Below, one piece after another: positions 22,790 through 31,918 of a stretch of DNA of 64,000 bases (its first letter is position 1; each line of letters starts with the position of its first letter). The position numbers and the translations under genes are program-made. The notes under the pieces were generated by a model. The model was not told where the DNA came from. It searched no databases and saw nothing but the letters and a program-made list of their open reading frames with translations. The stretch is from G963668185 sp965237445. Its GTDB lineage: Bacteria; Chloroflexota; Dehalococcoidia; Lucifugimonadales; G963668185. The DNA lies in assembly GCA_965237445.1 (NCBI GenBank), contig OZ250142.1:1054001-1118000 (forward strand). The letters run 5' to 3'.

Positions 22790-23539
22790 TTAGTGGGTTG
22801 TTATCACGCGGTCGCCTGTGGGCTGGACAGGACGATTGTTGGGACCGCCGCTTAACGCCAGAAGGCCATCAACCTGCTCCGGGGAGATGGTTTTCGGCTG
22901 GCTCATCACGTACCAGTCAACCGGTTCATCGCAAGGGGGCGTGGTTTTCGAGCCGTCGTACCGGTAATAGCCGAGTTCGTCCGGCGCGTAGCCTCTGGCG
23001 TTGAGCTTAGAGCCGTCGGTGACGGTATCGCCGGCGCCCGGGGCGGCGTCGAGAACATCCTGCGCTACTGGGCTGGCCGTGCCTGGTCTAAACAACAGCC
23101 CTACCACTGCCAGGTTACCGTTGACATCCGCATGGACGAGGTGCAACTCCGCCGCAAAGCTCGCGCCGTCTATCCGATGCTCCGAGGGTGAATGAAAGTG
23201 CGCCGACTTTAGCTCGTAGGTCCGCCGGCCCACGCTCAGCGTGTTGCCCGCCGCATAGTCAACATGCACCAACTTGCCATCGTTGCGGACGGCAGCAGCA
23301 TCGACGCTGTATGAAAACGAGAGGGGCATGGCATCGCCCCCGTCATGTTCGGTGATATCAATTGGAGATTGGTGCTTGCCGTCGGCGCAAGCTGCGTACC
23401 GTTCGGACAACGAGGCCCAATGTTCCGGCGCGCCCGGCCCATCGTATCCCCACTTCACCACCGGATCGTGACGGTTACAAGCCGCACCTGTGAGCAATGC
23501 CGACAGCAGGCACGCCAACATCATCCTAACGACTTTCAT
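22790..23539 (-). CDS. Alpha-class carbonic anhydrase, lipoprotein
   Basis: About 249 residues. The N-terminus has a lipoprotein signal ending in LTGAAC, so the enzyme should sit outside the membrane. It interconverts CO2 and bicarbonate. The alpha-class zinc ligands are visible as the two His in AHFHSPSEH and one in AELHLVH, and the active-site threonine lies in GSKTTPPC. HQSPIDI is the usual N-terminal family motif. I prefer the ATG at 23539, which gives a compact signal peptide, over the TTG at 23557. It is transcribed towards its end at the rpoBC promoter region with no obvious partner gene. Confidence 0.93.
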   Translation of the reverse strand: MKVVRMMLACLLSALLTGAACNRHDPVVKWGYDGPGAPEHWASLSERYAACADGKHQSPIDITEHDGGDAMPLSFSYSVDAAAVRNDGKLVHVDYAAGNTLSVGRRTYELKSAHFHSPSEHRIDGASFAAELHLVHADVNGNLAVVGLLFRPGTASPVAQDVLDAAPGAGDTVTDGSKLNARGYAPDELGYYRYDGSKTTPPCDEPVDWYVMSQPKTISPEQVDGLLALSGGPNNRPVQPTGDRVITTH

Positions 23540-23752
23540 CCCTGGCTTTTTCTTCAAACTGGTTAACTCTTCATGCTTCGGAGATAACTGATCGGCGCGA
23601 GTTTCGCACTTCCCTTGAAGCTTTCGGAAGGATGACTGCGCACGCGTTGAGAGCCATCACAATAGGCACGCACCGGCAATGCAACTCTGGCTGCTCCACG
23701 CAAGTAGAGCGTCGGAAGAGATGCGGCCCAAATGCGGCTGCTAGTTCCCTCT

Positions 23753-24239
23753 TCAGTTTTCGCCGGGCGGCAGCACCCGGTACAGCAAGGTGACTGACTT
23801 GCGAGTCAGGCGTGAGTAGGAGTTGTCAAACTCCAAAATGTGTTCCCCGGTCACCTCAGCCTTGAACGAGTTCAGTTCAATGTGGTCAGCCCGATCCCAA
23901 CGACCCAATTCCTGTCCCTCGGGATCCAGCAGCAGCTTGTTGACGTCCCGGCTGGCCTCGACTCGAAACTCCAGAGTATGGCCAGACTCGATTTCAAATG
24001 CCGTGGATGATTTTCTGTCCCGCCCGAACCTCAATGTTCGAGCGTTCAAACGGCTGGGAGTCACTATCCGGCTCTGCCGGGGCCAAATCACCGCAGCCGA
24101 CCAACAGCAAGACCGCTGCGGTCATCGTTAACGCGATGCCGTAGCGAGTACTTCGCCTTTCAGACCGTACTATTGCGTCACTCCACGATGGCCTGGTTAA
24201 CGAGAACCTGGAATTCATTGCGGATTGGATAGTAATCAT
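23753..24239 (-). pseudogene. Small GOLD-like lipoprotein broken by one frameshift
   Basis: Two minus-strand segments join into one plausible protein if a single base is skipped near 24000. The first has a hydrophobic helix and lipobox (LLLVGCGD) followed by VRAGQKIIHG. The second continues FEIESGHTLEF, DVNKLLLDPEGQELG and GEHILEFDNSYSRLTRKSV, ending near 23753. The join reads HG-FEIESG, and the pattern of an extracellular beta domain with an ILEFDNS strand resembles GOLD-type (p24-like) lipoprotein domains. The start is uncertain because the signal region overlaps the end of the upstream hydrolase; methionines at 24239, 24218 and 24125 are options. Either a real inactivation or a one-base sequence error. 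Confidence 0.6.
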
Positions 24240-25371
24240 TCGGCATGAACTGCGTCATCAGGACCCCGATCAGTTCTTGCTGGGGATCAATCCAGAATTT
24301 CGTGCTCGCCGCGCCACCCCAAGCGTAATCACCCAGCGACCCTAGCACTCCAGCATCTCTCAGATTCGTTAGCACACTGAATCCGAGTCCGAACCCATAT
24401 CCGTCCATTGTGTGATCACCCATCTTCATCGGGAGCAGGCTCTCATTCAAATGGTTCATCGACATCATTTCAACCGTACGCGGACTGAGCAGCCGCTCTC
24501 CATCCAATTCACCGCCCCTGAGTAGCATCCGGCAGAACCTCATGTAGTCGCCAGCGGTCGAAACGAGCCCCCCTCCACCAGAGAGCAGCGCGCATTCGCG
24601 AGTGAACCTGCCTAGCAGCGGCGATTCCATCGGCGCGATTGACCCGTTCTCCCCTGGACCGTAGAGCTGGGCGAATCGGTCGAGCTGATCCTCGCGAACG
24701 TAGAATCCGGTGTCGACCATGCCCAGGGGCTCGAACACCCGGTGAGCCAGGAAGTTGTCGAATGCCTCGCCTGAGACTACCTCAACCAGGTAGCCCAGGA
24801 CGTCTGTCGCCACACTGTACCTCCATACGCTTCCAGGTTCGTGGGCCAGCGGCAGTTGAGAAAGCTTATGCACCATCTCCTCAAGCGTGCTTGCGGGGTC
24901 CAGTACGTTGGCATTCTGGTACAACCTGTCTACGGTGGATCCCGGGTGAAATCCGTACGACAGTCCGGCCGTATGCGTGAGCAGATGCCTCACCGAAATG
25001 GGGGTGGACTGGCCGACTGTAGTCGGCCCGCGCGCGTCCTCACCAGTGCACACCTTCAATCCGTCAAGTTCCGGAATGAACCTGCTCACCGGGTCGTCCA
25101 ACTGGAAGCAACCCTCTTCGTAGAGCATCATCACCGCCACACTGGTTATCGGCTTGGTCATCGAATAGATGCGAAGCAGCGTGTCATGCTCCATCGCCAG
25201 TCCATTTTCTCGGTCCCGATGTCCGAAAGTCTGTGAATAGCAAACTTTGTCTTTCCGGGCGATCATTGCCGAGATGCCGGACAGCTTGCCCTCATCTACG
25301 TATCTTTGGGCCCATCTGCTCACTCTCTCCAACCGCGCGGTCGACATTCCCACATTTTCTGGACTGACCAT
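24178..25371 (-). CDS. Serine hydrolase, beta-lactamase class C/esterase EstB-like fold
   Basis: A 397-residue protein of the beta-lactamase/penicillin-binding-protein superfamily. The catalytic Ser and Lys are in SMTK, the tyrosine motif appears as YSV (in WRYSVATDVLG), and the third-motif region is WGGAAS rather than KTG, typical of esterase-like members. LLTHTAGLSYGF is another family landmark. No signal peptide is visible, so it is probably a cytoplasmic esterase or amidase rather than a true beta-lactamase. I place the start at the ATG at 25371 after GAGGGAA; the upstream TTG at 25383 is weaker. It is divergent from the next gene. Confidence 0.9.
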   Translation of the reverse strand: MVSPENVGMSTARLERVSRWAQRYVDEGKLSGISAMIARKDKVCYSQTFGHRDRENGLAMEHDTLLRIYSMTKPITSVAVMMLYEEGCFQLDDPVSRFIPELDGLKVCTGEDARGPTTVGQSTPISVRHLLTHTAGLSYGFHPGSTVDRLYQNANVLDPASTLEEMVHKLSQLPLAHEPGSVWRYSVATDVLGYLVEVVSGEAFDNFLAHRVFEPLGMVDTGFYVREDQLDRFAQLYGPGENGSIAPMESPLLGRFTRECALLSGGGGLVSTAGDYMRFCRMLLRGGELDGERLLSPRTVEMMSMNHLNESLLPMKMGDHTMDGYGFGLGFSVLTNLRDAGVLGSLGDYAWGGAASTKFWIDPQQELIGVLMTQFMPNDYYPIRNEFQVLVNQAIVE

Positions 25372-25494
25372 AACTTCCCTCAAGGTTTGCGATGTGAGAC
25401 GATTTTATTCTGTTCTCGGTCCCACAGAAACTGTTTAGACGTGACACGCACATCTGACTCAGCTACATCGACAACCCTAACTTCCCGGAGTGTT

Positions 25495-26205
25495 GTGAAC
25501 AAATCGCCAAAGGCTCGCATCGCCGTTACAGATGGTGATAGAGATACCAAGTGGATTAAGCCCTATATGGATGCCGTCCTCCGTTATGGAGGGGAGCCGG
25601 TCCTAGTACGGCCCGAAGGGCTAGATTCGCATTCGGGCCGTCTTGCCGATGTCACGGGCTTGATGCTAACCGGTGGTGAGGACGTGGACCCCTCCCGATA
25701 CGGCGAGGACGTGGACCCCAGCGCGGGGGTTCATGTAAACCCAGAACGAGACGCGATGGAGTTTCAACTGTTGCGGGCAGCCCTCGACCGAGACCTCCCT
25801 GTGCTGGCCATATGCCGCGGGATGCAACTTCTCAATGTGTCATTGGGCGGAAAGCTGATCCAGCACCTTGACGGTCATAGAGGGCCAGACCTGGACACAC
25901 AGCCCTCGACTTTCCACCGCATCTACATCGCGCCAGGCAGCAAGCTCGCTGCCGTGGTGGGTTCCGGCGGCACTGTGCGTGTCAACAGCATCCATCATCA
26001 GGGAGCCAGGGAACCGCAGAGGGCGCCGGGCCTGTTGGCATCAGCATACGCGCTGGACGACGGCCTCATCGAGGGACTGGAGAGTCCGGACCATCGATGG
26101 ACGATTGGCGTCCAGTTCCATCCCGAACGGCGTCAGGAGACGCCGCCCCACTTCGACCGGCTCTTTGAATCGCTGGTTGACCGCGCGTCAGAGCACACCG
26201 ACTAG
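25495..26205 (+). CDS. Gamma-glutamyl-gamma-aminobutyrate hydrolase family protein (peptidase C26)
   Basis: About 236 residues of the class I glutamine-amidotransferase fold. The nucleophile elbow is AICRGMQLLNV with the catalytic Cys, and the other triad members are in GVQFHPE. The early motif LMLTGGEDVDPSRYG marks the PuuD-like C26 family, which cleaves gamma-glutamyl amides. The start is taken at GTG 25495 just before the conserved domain; GTG 25441 is also possible. The short internal repeat EDVDPSRYGEDVDPS is notable. It has no puu-pathway neighbours, so the substrate is open. Confidence 0.88.
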   Translation: MNKSPKARIAVTDGDRDTKWIKPYMDAVLRYGGEPVLVRPEGLDSHSGRLADVTGLMLTGGEDVDPSRYGEDVDPSAGVHVNPERDAMEFQLLRAALDRDLPVLAICRGMQLLNVSLGGKLIQHLDGHRGPDLDTQPSTFHRIYIAPGSKLAAVVGSGGTVRVNSIHHQGAREPQRAPGLLASAYALDDGLIEGLESPDHRWTIGVQFHPERRQETPPHFDRLFESLVDRASEHTD

Positions 26206-26288
26206 CTCTCAGTCTGAGGCGGCTCGCACTAGTGTGCAGCAACCCTCAACGCGCCCCGAACTAGTTTAAGACAGCTCCAAAATCAGCT

Positions 26289-26315
26289 TTGGCGCAGGTT
26301 TGAACATGGTATAAT
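26289..26315 (+). promoter_or_regulatory. Extended -10 promoter of gyrA
   Basis: A perfect TATAAT at 26310-26315 is preceded by TG at 26307-26308, forming an extended -10, with a weak TTGGCG at 26289. It gives a leader of about 115 bases ahead of gyrA. The same nine bases, TGGTATAAT, occur in front of proB. Confidence 0.7.
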
Positions 26316-26437
26316 AAGGAGTATGTTCGGGTTGGGCGACTGCAGTGTGGAACCGCTCCTGAGCCGAACAACCCACGCACTCGATCACCTCTGCGGCACC
26401 TTTAGCCCGGCGGGGATACGCCTCTAAGGAGTCCTCG

Positions 26438-28960
26438 ATGGTTTCATCACCGCCAGAACGTACAGAGCATGGTTTCATAAGACCTCTGCTCATCGAAGAC
26501 GAGATGCGTGAGTCCTACATGGACTACGCGATGAGCGTAATCGTCTCGCGTGCGCTCCCAGACGTCCGGGACGGCCTAAAGCCGGTGCAGCGCCGAATCC
26601 TGTACGCAATGAACGACCTGGGTATGCGCCCAACCACGCCTTACAAGAAGAGCGCCAGACTTGTTGGAGAGGTACTCGGCAAGTACCACCCACACAGCGA
26701 CATCCCTGTTTACGAGGCAATGGTGCGCATGGCACAGCCTTTCTCAATGCGTCTTCCGCTGGTGGATGGCCAAGGTAACTTTGGCAGCGTAGACAACGAC
26801 CCGCCTGCCGCCATGCGATACACGGAGGCCCGCCTGAGCCGCGTGGCCCAGGAGATGCTGGCGAATCTCGATCAGGAAACCGTTGACTTCAAGGACAACT
26901 TCGACGGTTCCATCCAAGAGCCGACTGTTCTGCCTGCCAGACTCCCTAACCTCCTGGTCAACGGGGGCTCAGGAATCGCCGTGGGCATGGCGACGAACAT
27001 CCCGCCTCATAATCCCGGCGAGATCTGCAATGCGATTATCCGGCTCATTGACGATCCGGAACTTACAACGCAGTCGCTGATGCGTTCCGTGAAGGCCCCG
27101 GACTTTCCGACTGGCGGCACTATCATGGGACTTGACGCCGTACGGGAAGCGTTCGAGACCGGCCAGGGACACATCACCTTGCGGGGCAAGACACATATAG
27201 AAGATGTGCCCCGCGGGAGCCGCTCCCGAATAATCATCGATGAACTTCCCTACCAGGTTAACAAGGCCGCACTCGTCGAAAAGATCGCGGGACTCGCCAA
27301 GACCCGCCGGCTCGAGGGCATCTCAGACATCCGCGATGAGTCTGACCGAGACGGCATGCGCGTTGTCATTGAGTTGCGGTCCGGCGCACAACCTCGCGTG
27401 GTGTTAAACAACCTCCACAAGTTGACGGCGATGCAAACGACGTTTGCTGTAAACATGGTCGCGCTTGTGAATGGCATGCCTCAGATCCTTAACCTGAAGG
27501 CCGCCATCAGCCACTTCATCGACTTCCGAAAGGAGGTCATCACCAGACGCTCCGAGTTCGAGTTGCGCAAGGCAAAAGAGCGGGCGCACTTACTCGAAGG
27601 GTTAAGGATCGCGCTGGAGTTTCTTGACGAAGTCATACAGCTGATTCGCAATTCAGAGGATGTCGATTCTGCGAGGCAGGGCCTCATCTCGAACTTCAAT
27701 CTCGACACCGTGCAGGCGCAGGCGATCCTGGATATGCAGCTACGCCGTATCTCCGCCCTGGAGAGAGAGAAGATTGAGAATGAGTTCCAAGAGCTTCAGG
27801 AGACGATACGAGAGTTGGAGGAGCTACTCGCGAGCCCGCAACTCGTGCTGGCGGAGATAAAGAGTGAAACGGACGAACTCAAGAAGAAAGTCAGAAACAA
27901 ACGCCGCACAGACATCAGCTTCGAGGACCACGACCTCAGCCGCGAGGACTACGAACCTCATGAGCAGATTGTTGTGACGCTCAGCCGGGGCGGATATGTG
28001 AAGCGCATTCTGGCGAACACGTACCGGAACCAGCACCGCGGAGGGAAGGGCGTCCTCAGCATGATCACTCGCGAGGACGATCCTGTGGACCACATTCTGG
28101 TGTTGGACACGCACGACACCCTGTTGTTTTTCACAGACAAAGGCAGAGTTCTGCCGCTGAAGGGTTACGAGTTGCGGCCGGACGCATCTCGGAACACACG
28201 CGGTGTTCCCGTTGTCAACGTAATTCCCCTGCAATCACGAGAGCAGGTCAAGGCGCTCATCTCAGTTGAAACCCTCCAACAATCGGACAGGTTCCTACTG
28301 ATGGCAACCAGGAAAGGGCTCATAAAGCGTCTCTCTCTCAGCGCCATAGCGAATGTGCGTCGTGCAGGGCTCATAGTCATGAATCTCAAGGATGGCGACG
28401 ACCTTGTTTCCGCCACTCTTTGCAACCAAGAAGACGACGTCGTCATGGTCACTCGGAACGGGCAGTCGATCCGGTTCCCGGCAAACGAGATCACGCCGCA
28501 CCAGCGTGGCGCCGGAGGGATCAAGGGAATCGCGCTTAGAGGCGCAGACAGGGTAGTTGCCATGGATGTCGTGGTCCCTGAAGGCCGCCTCCTGGTGGTC
28601 AGCCGAAATGGCTACGGCAAGTTGACACAACTCCGGTTCTACCGCGCACAAAAGAGGGGCGGCATTGGCCTCAAGACGTTCAGCATAACCAAGAAAACAG
28701 GTCCAGTTGCCGCAGCCCAGATCGTCGACGCCGCGCGCGAGGTGTATGTAGTCTCACGAAAGGCCCAGGTCCTACGCACCAACATGTCGGAGATTTCCAA
28801 CATCGGGCGCGCGACACAGGGAGTCCGGGTCTTCAAGCTGGAGTCCGGCGACAGCGTGTCTTCCATTACTGCCGTCGACCTTGGCATCCAGGAGCGAATA
28901 ACGGCGGCGGCCAAGCCTCAAGCGCCGGGCGAACGTAACGGTCGATCTCCGTCGCAGTAA
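26438..28960 (+). CDS. gyrA: DNA gyrase subunit A
   Basis: An 840-residue type IIA topoisomerase subunit. The breakage-reunion domain carries the active-site tyrosine in AMRYTEARL (Y128), and the C-terminal pinwheel has the GyrA box QHRGGKG (residues 532-538), which supports gyrase rather than topoisomerase IV activity. Its quinolone-resistance region reads HPHSDIPVYE (84-93), where the positions equivalent to E. coli G81, S83, A84 and D87 are Ser, Ile, Pro and Glu. gyrB is not adjacent. The start ATG at 26438 follows AAGGAGTCCTCG. Confidence 0.98.
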   Translation: MVSSPPERTEHGFIRPLLIEDEMRESYMDYAMSVIVSRALPDVRDGLKPVQRRILYAMNDLGMRPTTPYKKSARLVGEVLGKYHPHSDIPVYEAMVRMAQPFSMRLPLVDGQGNFGSVDNDPPAAMRYTEARLSRVAQEMLANLDQETVDFKDNFDGSIQEPTVLPARLPNLLVNGGSGIAVGMATNIPPHNPGEICNAIIRLIDDPELTTQSLMRSVKAPDFPTGGTIMGLDAVREAFETGQGHITLRGKTHIEDVPRGSRSRIIIDELPYQVNKAALVEKIAGLAKTRRLEGISDIRDESDRDGMRVVIELRSGAQPRVVLNNLHKLTAMQTTFAVNMVALVNGMPQILNLKAAISHFIDFRKEVITRRSEFELRKAKERAHLLEGLRIALEFLDEVIQLIRNSEDVDSARQGLISNFNLDTVQAQAILDMQLRRISALEREKIENEFQELQETIRELEELLASPQLVLAEIKSETDELKKKVRNKRRTDISFEDHDLSREDYEPHEQIVVTLSRGGYVKRILANTYRNQHRGGKGVLSMITREDDPVDHILVLDTHDTLLFFTDKGRVLPLKGYELRPDASRNTRGVPVVNVIPLQSREQVKALISVETLQQSDRFLLMATRKGLIKRLSLSAIANVRRAGLIVMNLKDGDDLVSATLCNQEDDVVMVTRNGQSIRFPANEITPHQRGAGGIKGIALRGADRVVAMDVVVPEGRLLVVSRNGYGKLTQLRFYRAQKRGGIGLKTFSITKKTGPVAAAQIVDAAREVYVVSRKAQVLRTNMSEISNIGRATQGVRVFKLESGDSVSSITAVDLGIQERITAAAKPQAPGERNGRSPSQ

Positions 28961-28996
28961 GGCGTAACAAAGATCTGCGTTGTCCCGCCTGCACGA

Positions 28997-29029
28997 CGGA
29001 TCGGCGAGTGGGCGGGCATCGCCGATCCG
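28997..29029 (+). terminator. Stem-loop after gyrA
   Basis: CGGATCGGCGA (28997-29007) and TCGCCGATCCG (29019-29029) form a perfect 11-pair stem with an 11-base loop in the 167-base gap after gyrA. No T-run follows, so it is a candidate factor-dependent terminator or 3'-end stabiliser rather than a classical intrinsic terminator. Confidence 0.5.
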
Positions 29030-29127
29030 CCTACATTCGCCCACGATTCCTTTGAGTCGCAGAGCATGGCGGCTACCGTGAGCCATCCGGGATTTCAGCA
29101 AGAACCGTTGGGCGGGTCTTAGCACGT

Positions 29128-30519
29128 ATGCCCCCATACTTTCCGTTTCCTAAGCCGTATCGTGTAGCGCTTGCATCACTGTTGCTGTTTGCGGCCTTTG
29201 CTCTGGCCTGCGGCGACAGCGCATCAAGCCCACCGACAACAACCGAATCGGTGACCATCGATCCAAGTGTTGTCGCCGTAATCACTTCTACACCAGTACC
29301 TACCGCCGCAGCGCTTCCCGCCACGACTCTCACGCCTACCGTTGCCGCCGCACCTCCAAGCGAGGGGATAGCGCCTGAGGCAAAACGGCTGGCAGACGAG
29401 GCTTGGGCACGGCTTGTGGACCTGACTGAGAACCACAGCCCGAGAGCCAGCGGTTCAGACGAGGAAGCGGATGCAGCAGCGCACCTCAGGGATGTCATGA
29501 CTTCCCTAGGGTATGAGACGACGCTGCAGCCGTTTACATTCCAAACCGTTAAAACAGAGGCGGCTTCGATGGGAGCCAACTCCGCACGGTTCCAGGCTAT
29601 TCCGCTTGACTTCAGCGCCCGGGGCGAGGTTGAGGGCGCACTGGAATACGTGGGCTTGGCCCAGGATGGTGACGTACCTGAAGACGGGCTTGCCGGTAAG
29701 GTGGCCCTCATTGAGCGCGGCATCATTACCTTCGAGGAAAAGATCAAGAGAGTGGCGGCCGCAGGCGCGGTCGGGACAGTCATCTACAACCACAGCGCTG
29801 GGTTGTATCGGGGCTCACTGCAGGCTGAGAGCGCAATTCCCGCGGTATCGGTATCGCGGGAGGATTCTGTTGAGTTGCTCGAGTTAGCTAAAGACCCCGA
29901 CGTGACCTTCTTGCTGTCGATCTCCGACCACGAAGCACCATCTCACAACGTCATCGCAGATAAGCCGGGTACCGGGGATGGTGTGGTCGTGCTGGGAGCC
30001 CACTATGACACGGTCCCAGACTCGCCCGGGGCCAACGATAACGGTTCGGGCATCGCGACGGTGCTCACCGTGGCCAGCGAACTCGCCTACGAGTCGCTCC
30101 CGTTCGCATTGAGAATTGTGCTTTTTGGCGGTGAAGAAGAGGGCCTGCATGGCAGCATTCACTACGTTCAAAGCATTTCCAGCGATGAGCAGGAGCAAAT
30201 CCTCGCGATGCTGAACTTCGATGCGCTGGGCTCAGGGCCTGTAATCGCGGTGCTTGGCAGCGGTGTGTTAGCCAGCACCGTCATGGATTACGGCGAGCGG
30301 CATGACATCACCGTGGAGCGCAGGCTCGACATCGGCCCATTCACCAGCGACCACGCCCCTTTTGATAATGTCGGGGTGCCGGTGCTGTTCTTTCTGGCCG
30401 ACGACTTCTCCCGGATCAACTCTCCGGATGACGTGATCGAATTCGTCGAGCCGCTGCGGATGGGCGAGGCTGCGGCCCTGGCCATTGGCCTGCTGAGAGA
30501 CCTGGCCGAAGAACGATGA
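29128..30519 (+). CDS. M28-family zinc peptidase lipoprotein with PA domain
   Basis: A 463-residue secreted peptidase. The lipobox LAC ends at C28 and is followed by a Thr/Pro/Ala-rich stalk (about residues 30-85). A protease-associated (PA) domain lies around 150-270. The M28 catalytic domain shows zinc ligands and catalytic residues in GAHYDTVPDSPGANDNGSG, FGGEEEGLHGS, NFDALG and SDHAPF. The family comprises aminopeptidases and carboxypeptidases; here it would act on peptides outside the cell. It sits alone between gyrA and ffh. Confidence 0.92.
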   Translation: MPPYFPFPKPYRVALASLLLFAAFALACGDSASSPPTTTESVTIDPSVVAVITSTPVPTAAALPATTLTPTVAAAPPSEGIAPEAKRLADEAWARLVDLTENHSPRASGSDEEADAAAHLRDVMTSLGYETTLQPFTFQTVKTEAASMGANSARFQAIPLDFSARGEVEGALEYVGLAQDGDVPEDGLAGKVALIERGIITFEEKIKRVAAAGAVGTVIYNHSAGLYRGSLQAESAIPAVSVSREDSVELLELAKDPDVTFLLSISDHEAPSHNVIADKPGTGDGVVVLGAHYDTVPDSPGANDNGSGIATVLTVASELAYESLPFALRIVLFGGEEEGLHGSIHYVQSISSDEQEQILAMLNFDALGSGPVIAVLGSGVLASTVMDYGERHDITVERRLDIGPFTSDHAPFDNVGVPVLFFLADDFSRINSPDDVIEFVEPLRMGEAAALAIGLLRDLAEER

Positions 30520-30575
30520 CCTTTTCCCAGAGTCCTCGCTGGACTAGGCGAGCACTGGGACTGTAGGCTGAGTGC

Positions 30576-31913
30576 ATGTTCGAAACGCTTTCAGACAAGC
30601 TCACAGGTATCTTCAGGCGACTCGGCGACAAGGGCGTCCTGACCGAACAGGATGTTGACGCTGCCCTCAGAGAGGTCCGCCTCGCTCTCCTCGAGGCGGA
30701 TGTCAACTTCAGGGTAGTCAGATCCTTTATCGCTAGTATCAAGGAGCGCGCCTTAGACCAAGAGCTGCTCAAGAGCCTCAGTCCGGGCCAGCAAGTTATC
30801 AAGATTGCCAATGAAGAGTTGACCGAGGTGCTGGGAGGAGCCGTCAAGGCACTGGAGCCGGCATCGACCGCCCCTTCAGTGATGCTGATGGTCGGCCTGA
30901 ACGGCTCGGGCAAGACAACAACCTCAGCCAAGATCGCCGCGCATCTCAAGCAGTCCGGAGAGTCCACATCTCTCGTAGCTGCCGACCTTCAAAGACCGGC
31001 AGCGATTCTCCAACTTGAAACCCTGGGGGAGCAGATCGGTGTGCCGGTGTACGCCGAAGACCCCGCAAGCTCTTCGCCGGAAGTCGTCGCTGGAGCCGGC
31101 GTCAATCGAGGCGTGGAGCTGGGAGCCTCTTGGGTCATAGTTGACACAGCCGGCCGTTTCCAAGTGGACGAAGAGCTGATGTGGGAGCTGCAGCGCGTCA
31201 AGAAAGCGGTGACTCCTAGTGAGACCCTGCTTGTAGTCGACGCCATGACCGGCCAGGAGGCCGTGAAGGTAGCCGAGGAGTTCCACCGGCAAATTGGCCT
31301 CACAGGCCTGGTACTTACGAAATTGGACGGGGACGCGAGAGGCGGCGCCGCGCTATCGATAACCTCGGTTACGGGCGTTCCCATCAAGTACATCGGAACC
31401 GGGGAACGCACGGACGCCCTCGAACCGTTCAACCCGGACCGCCTGGCGTCACGAATCCTTGGCATGGGGGACGTGCTCACGCTCATCGAGAAGGCGCAGT
31501 CTACGTTCGACGAGGAAGAAGCGGTCGAAACGGTCAAGAGAATGCGGAAGTCCGATTTCAATCTGGAGGACTTCCTGAAGCAGCTTGAGCAACTCAAGCA
31601 GATGGGTCCGCTGAGCAACCTCCTCGACATGATTCCCGGTATGGGCGGAAGCCTGAAGGGGAAACTTGGCGCAAACGAGATCGACGAGAGCCACTTCAAG
31701 AGGATGGAGGCGATAATTCAGTCGATGACTCCGGGGGAGCGGGGGCGCCCTTCGATCATTGGCGGAAGCCGCCGCCGCCGAATCGCGAGAGGCAGCGGCA
31801 CGTCAGCCCATGACGTCAATCAGCTGCTAAACCAGTTCCGGGAAGCTCAGAAGATGATGAGGGCCTTCGCCACAGGCAAGGGCCCGAGGAATCTGATGCG
31901 AATGCTCGGGTAG
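30576..31913 (+). CDS. ffh: Signal recognition particle protein Ffh
   Basis: A 445-residue SRP54 GTPase. N domain at about residues 1-90; G domain with P-loop GLNGSGKTTT, DTAGRFQVDEEL and TKLDGDARGG; then a methionine-rich M domain from about residue 325 with MGPLSNLLDMIPGMG, which binds 4.5S RNA and signal peptides. It targets nascent membrane proteins to the translocon with FtsY. Full length for the family. rpsP or ylxM, frequent partners, are not adjacent. Confidence 0.97.
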   Translation: MFETLSDKLTGIFRRLGDKGVLTEQDVDAALREVRLALLEADVNFRVVRSFIASIKERALDQELLKSLSPGQQVIKIANEELTEVLGGAVKALEPASTAPSVMLMVGLNGSGKTTTSAKIAAHLKQSGESTSLVAADLQRPAAILQLETLGEQIGVPVYAEDPASSSPEVVAGAGVNRGVELGASWVIVDTAGRFQVDEELMWELQRVKKAVTPSETLLVVDAMTGQEAVKVAEEFHRQIGLTGLVLTKLDGDARGGAALSITSVTGVPIKYIGTGERTDALEPFNPDRLASRILGMGDVLTLIEKAQSTFDEEEAVETVKRMRKSDFNLEDFLKQLEQLKQMGPLSNLLDMIPGMGGSLKGKLGANEIDESHFKRMEAIIQSMTPGERGRPSIIGGSRRRRIARGSGTSAHDVNQLLNQFREAQKMMRAFATGKGPRNLMRMLG

Positions 31914-31918
31914 GGCTG

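Noticed and set aside
25495..26205. GMP synthase or carbamoyl-phosphate synthase amidotransferase domain
   Set aside because: The GGEDVDP motif and overall size fit the peptidase C26/PuuD group, and no synthase domain follows.
28997..29029. Classical intrinsic terminator after gyrA
   Set aside because: The stem is perfect but no T-run follows, so it is listed only as a stem-loop with modest confidence.
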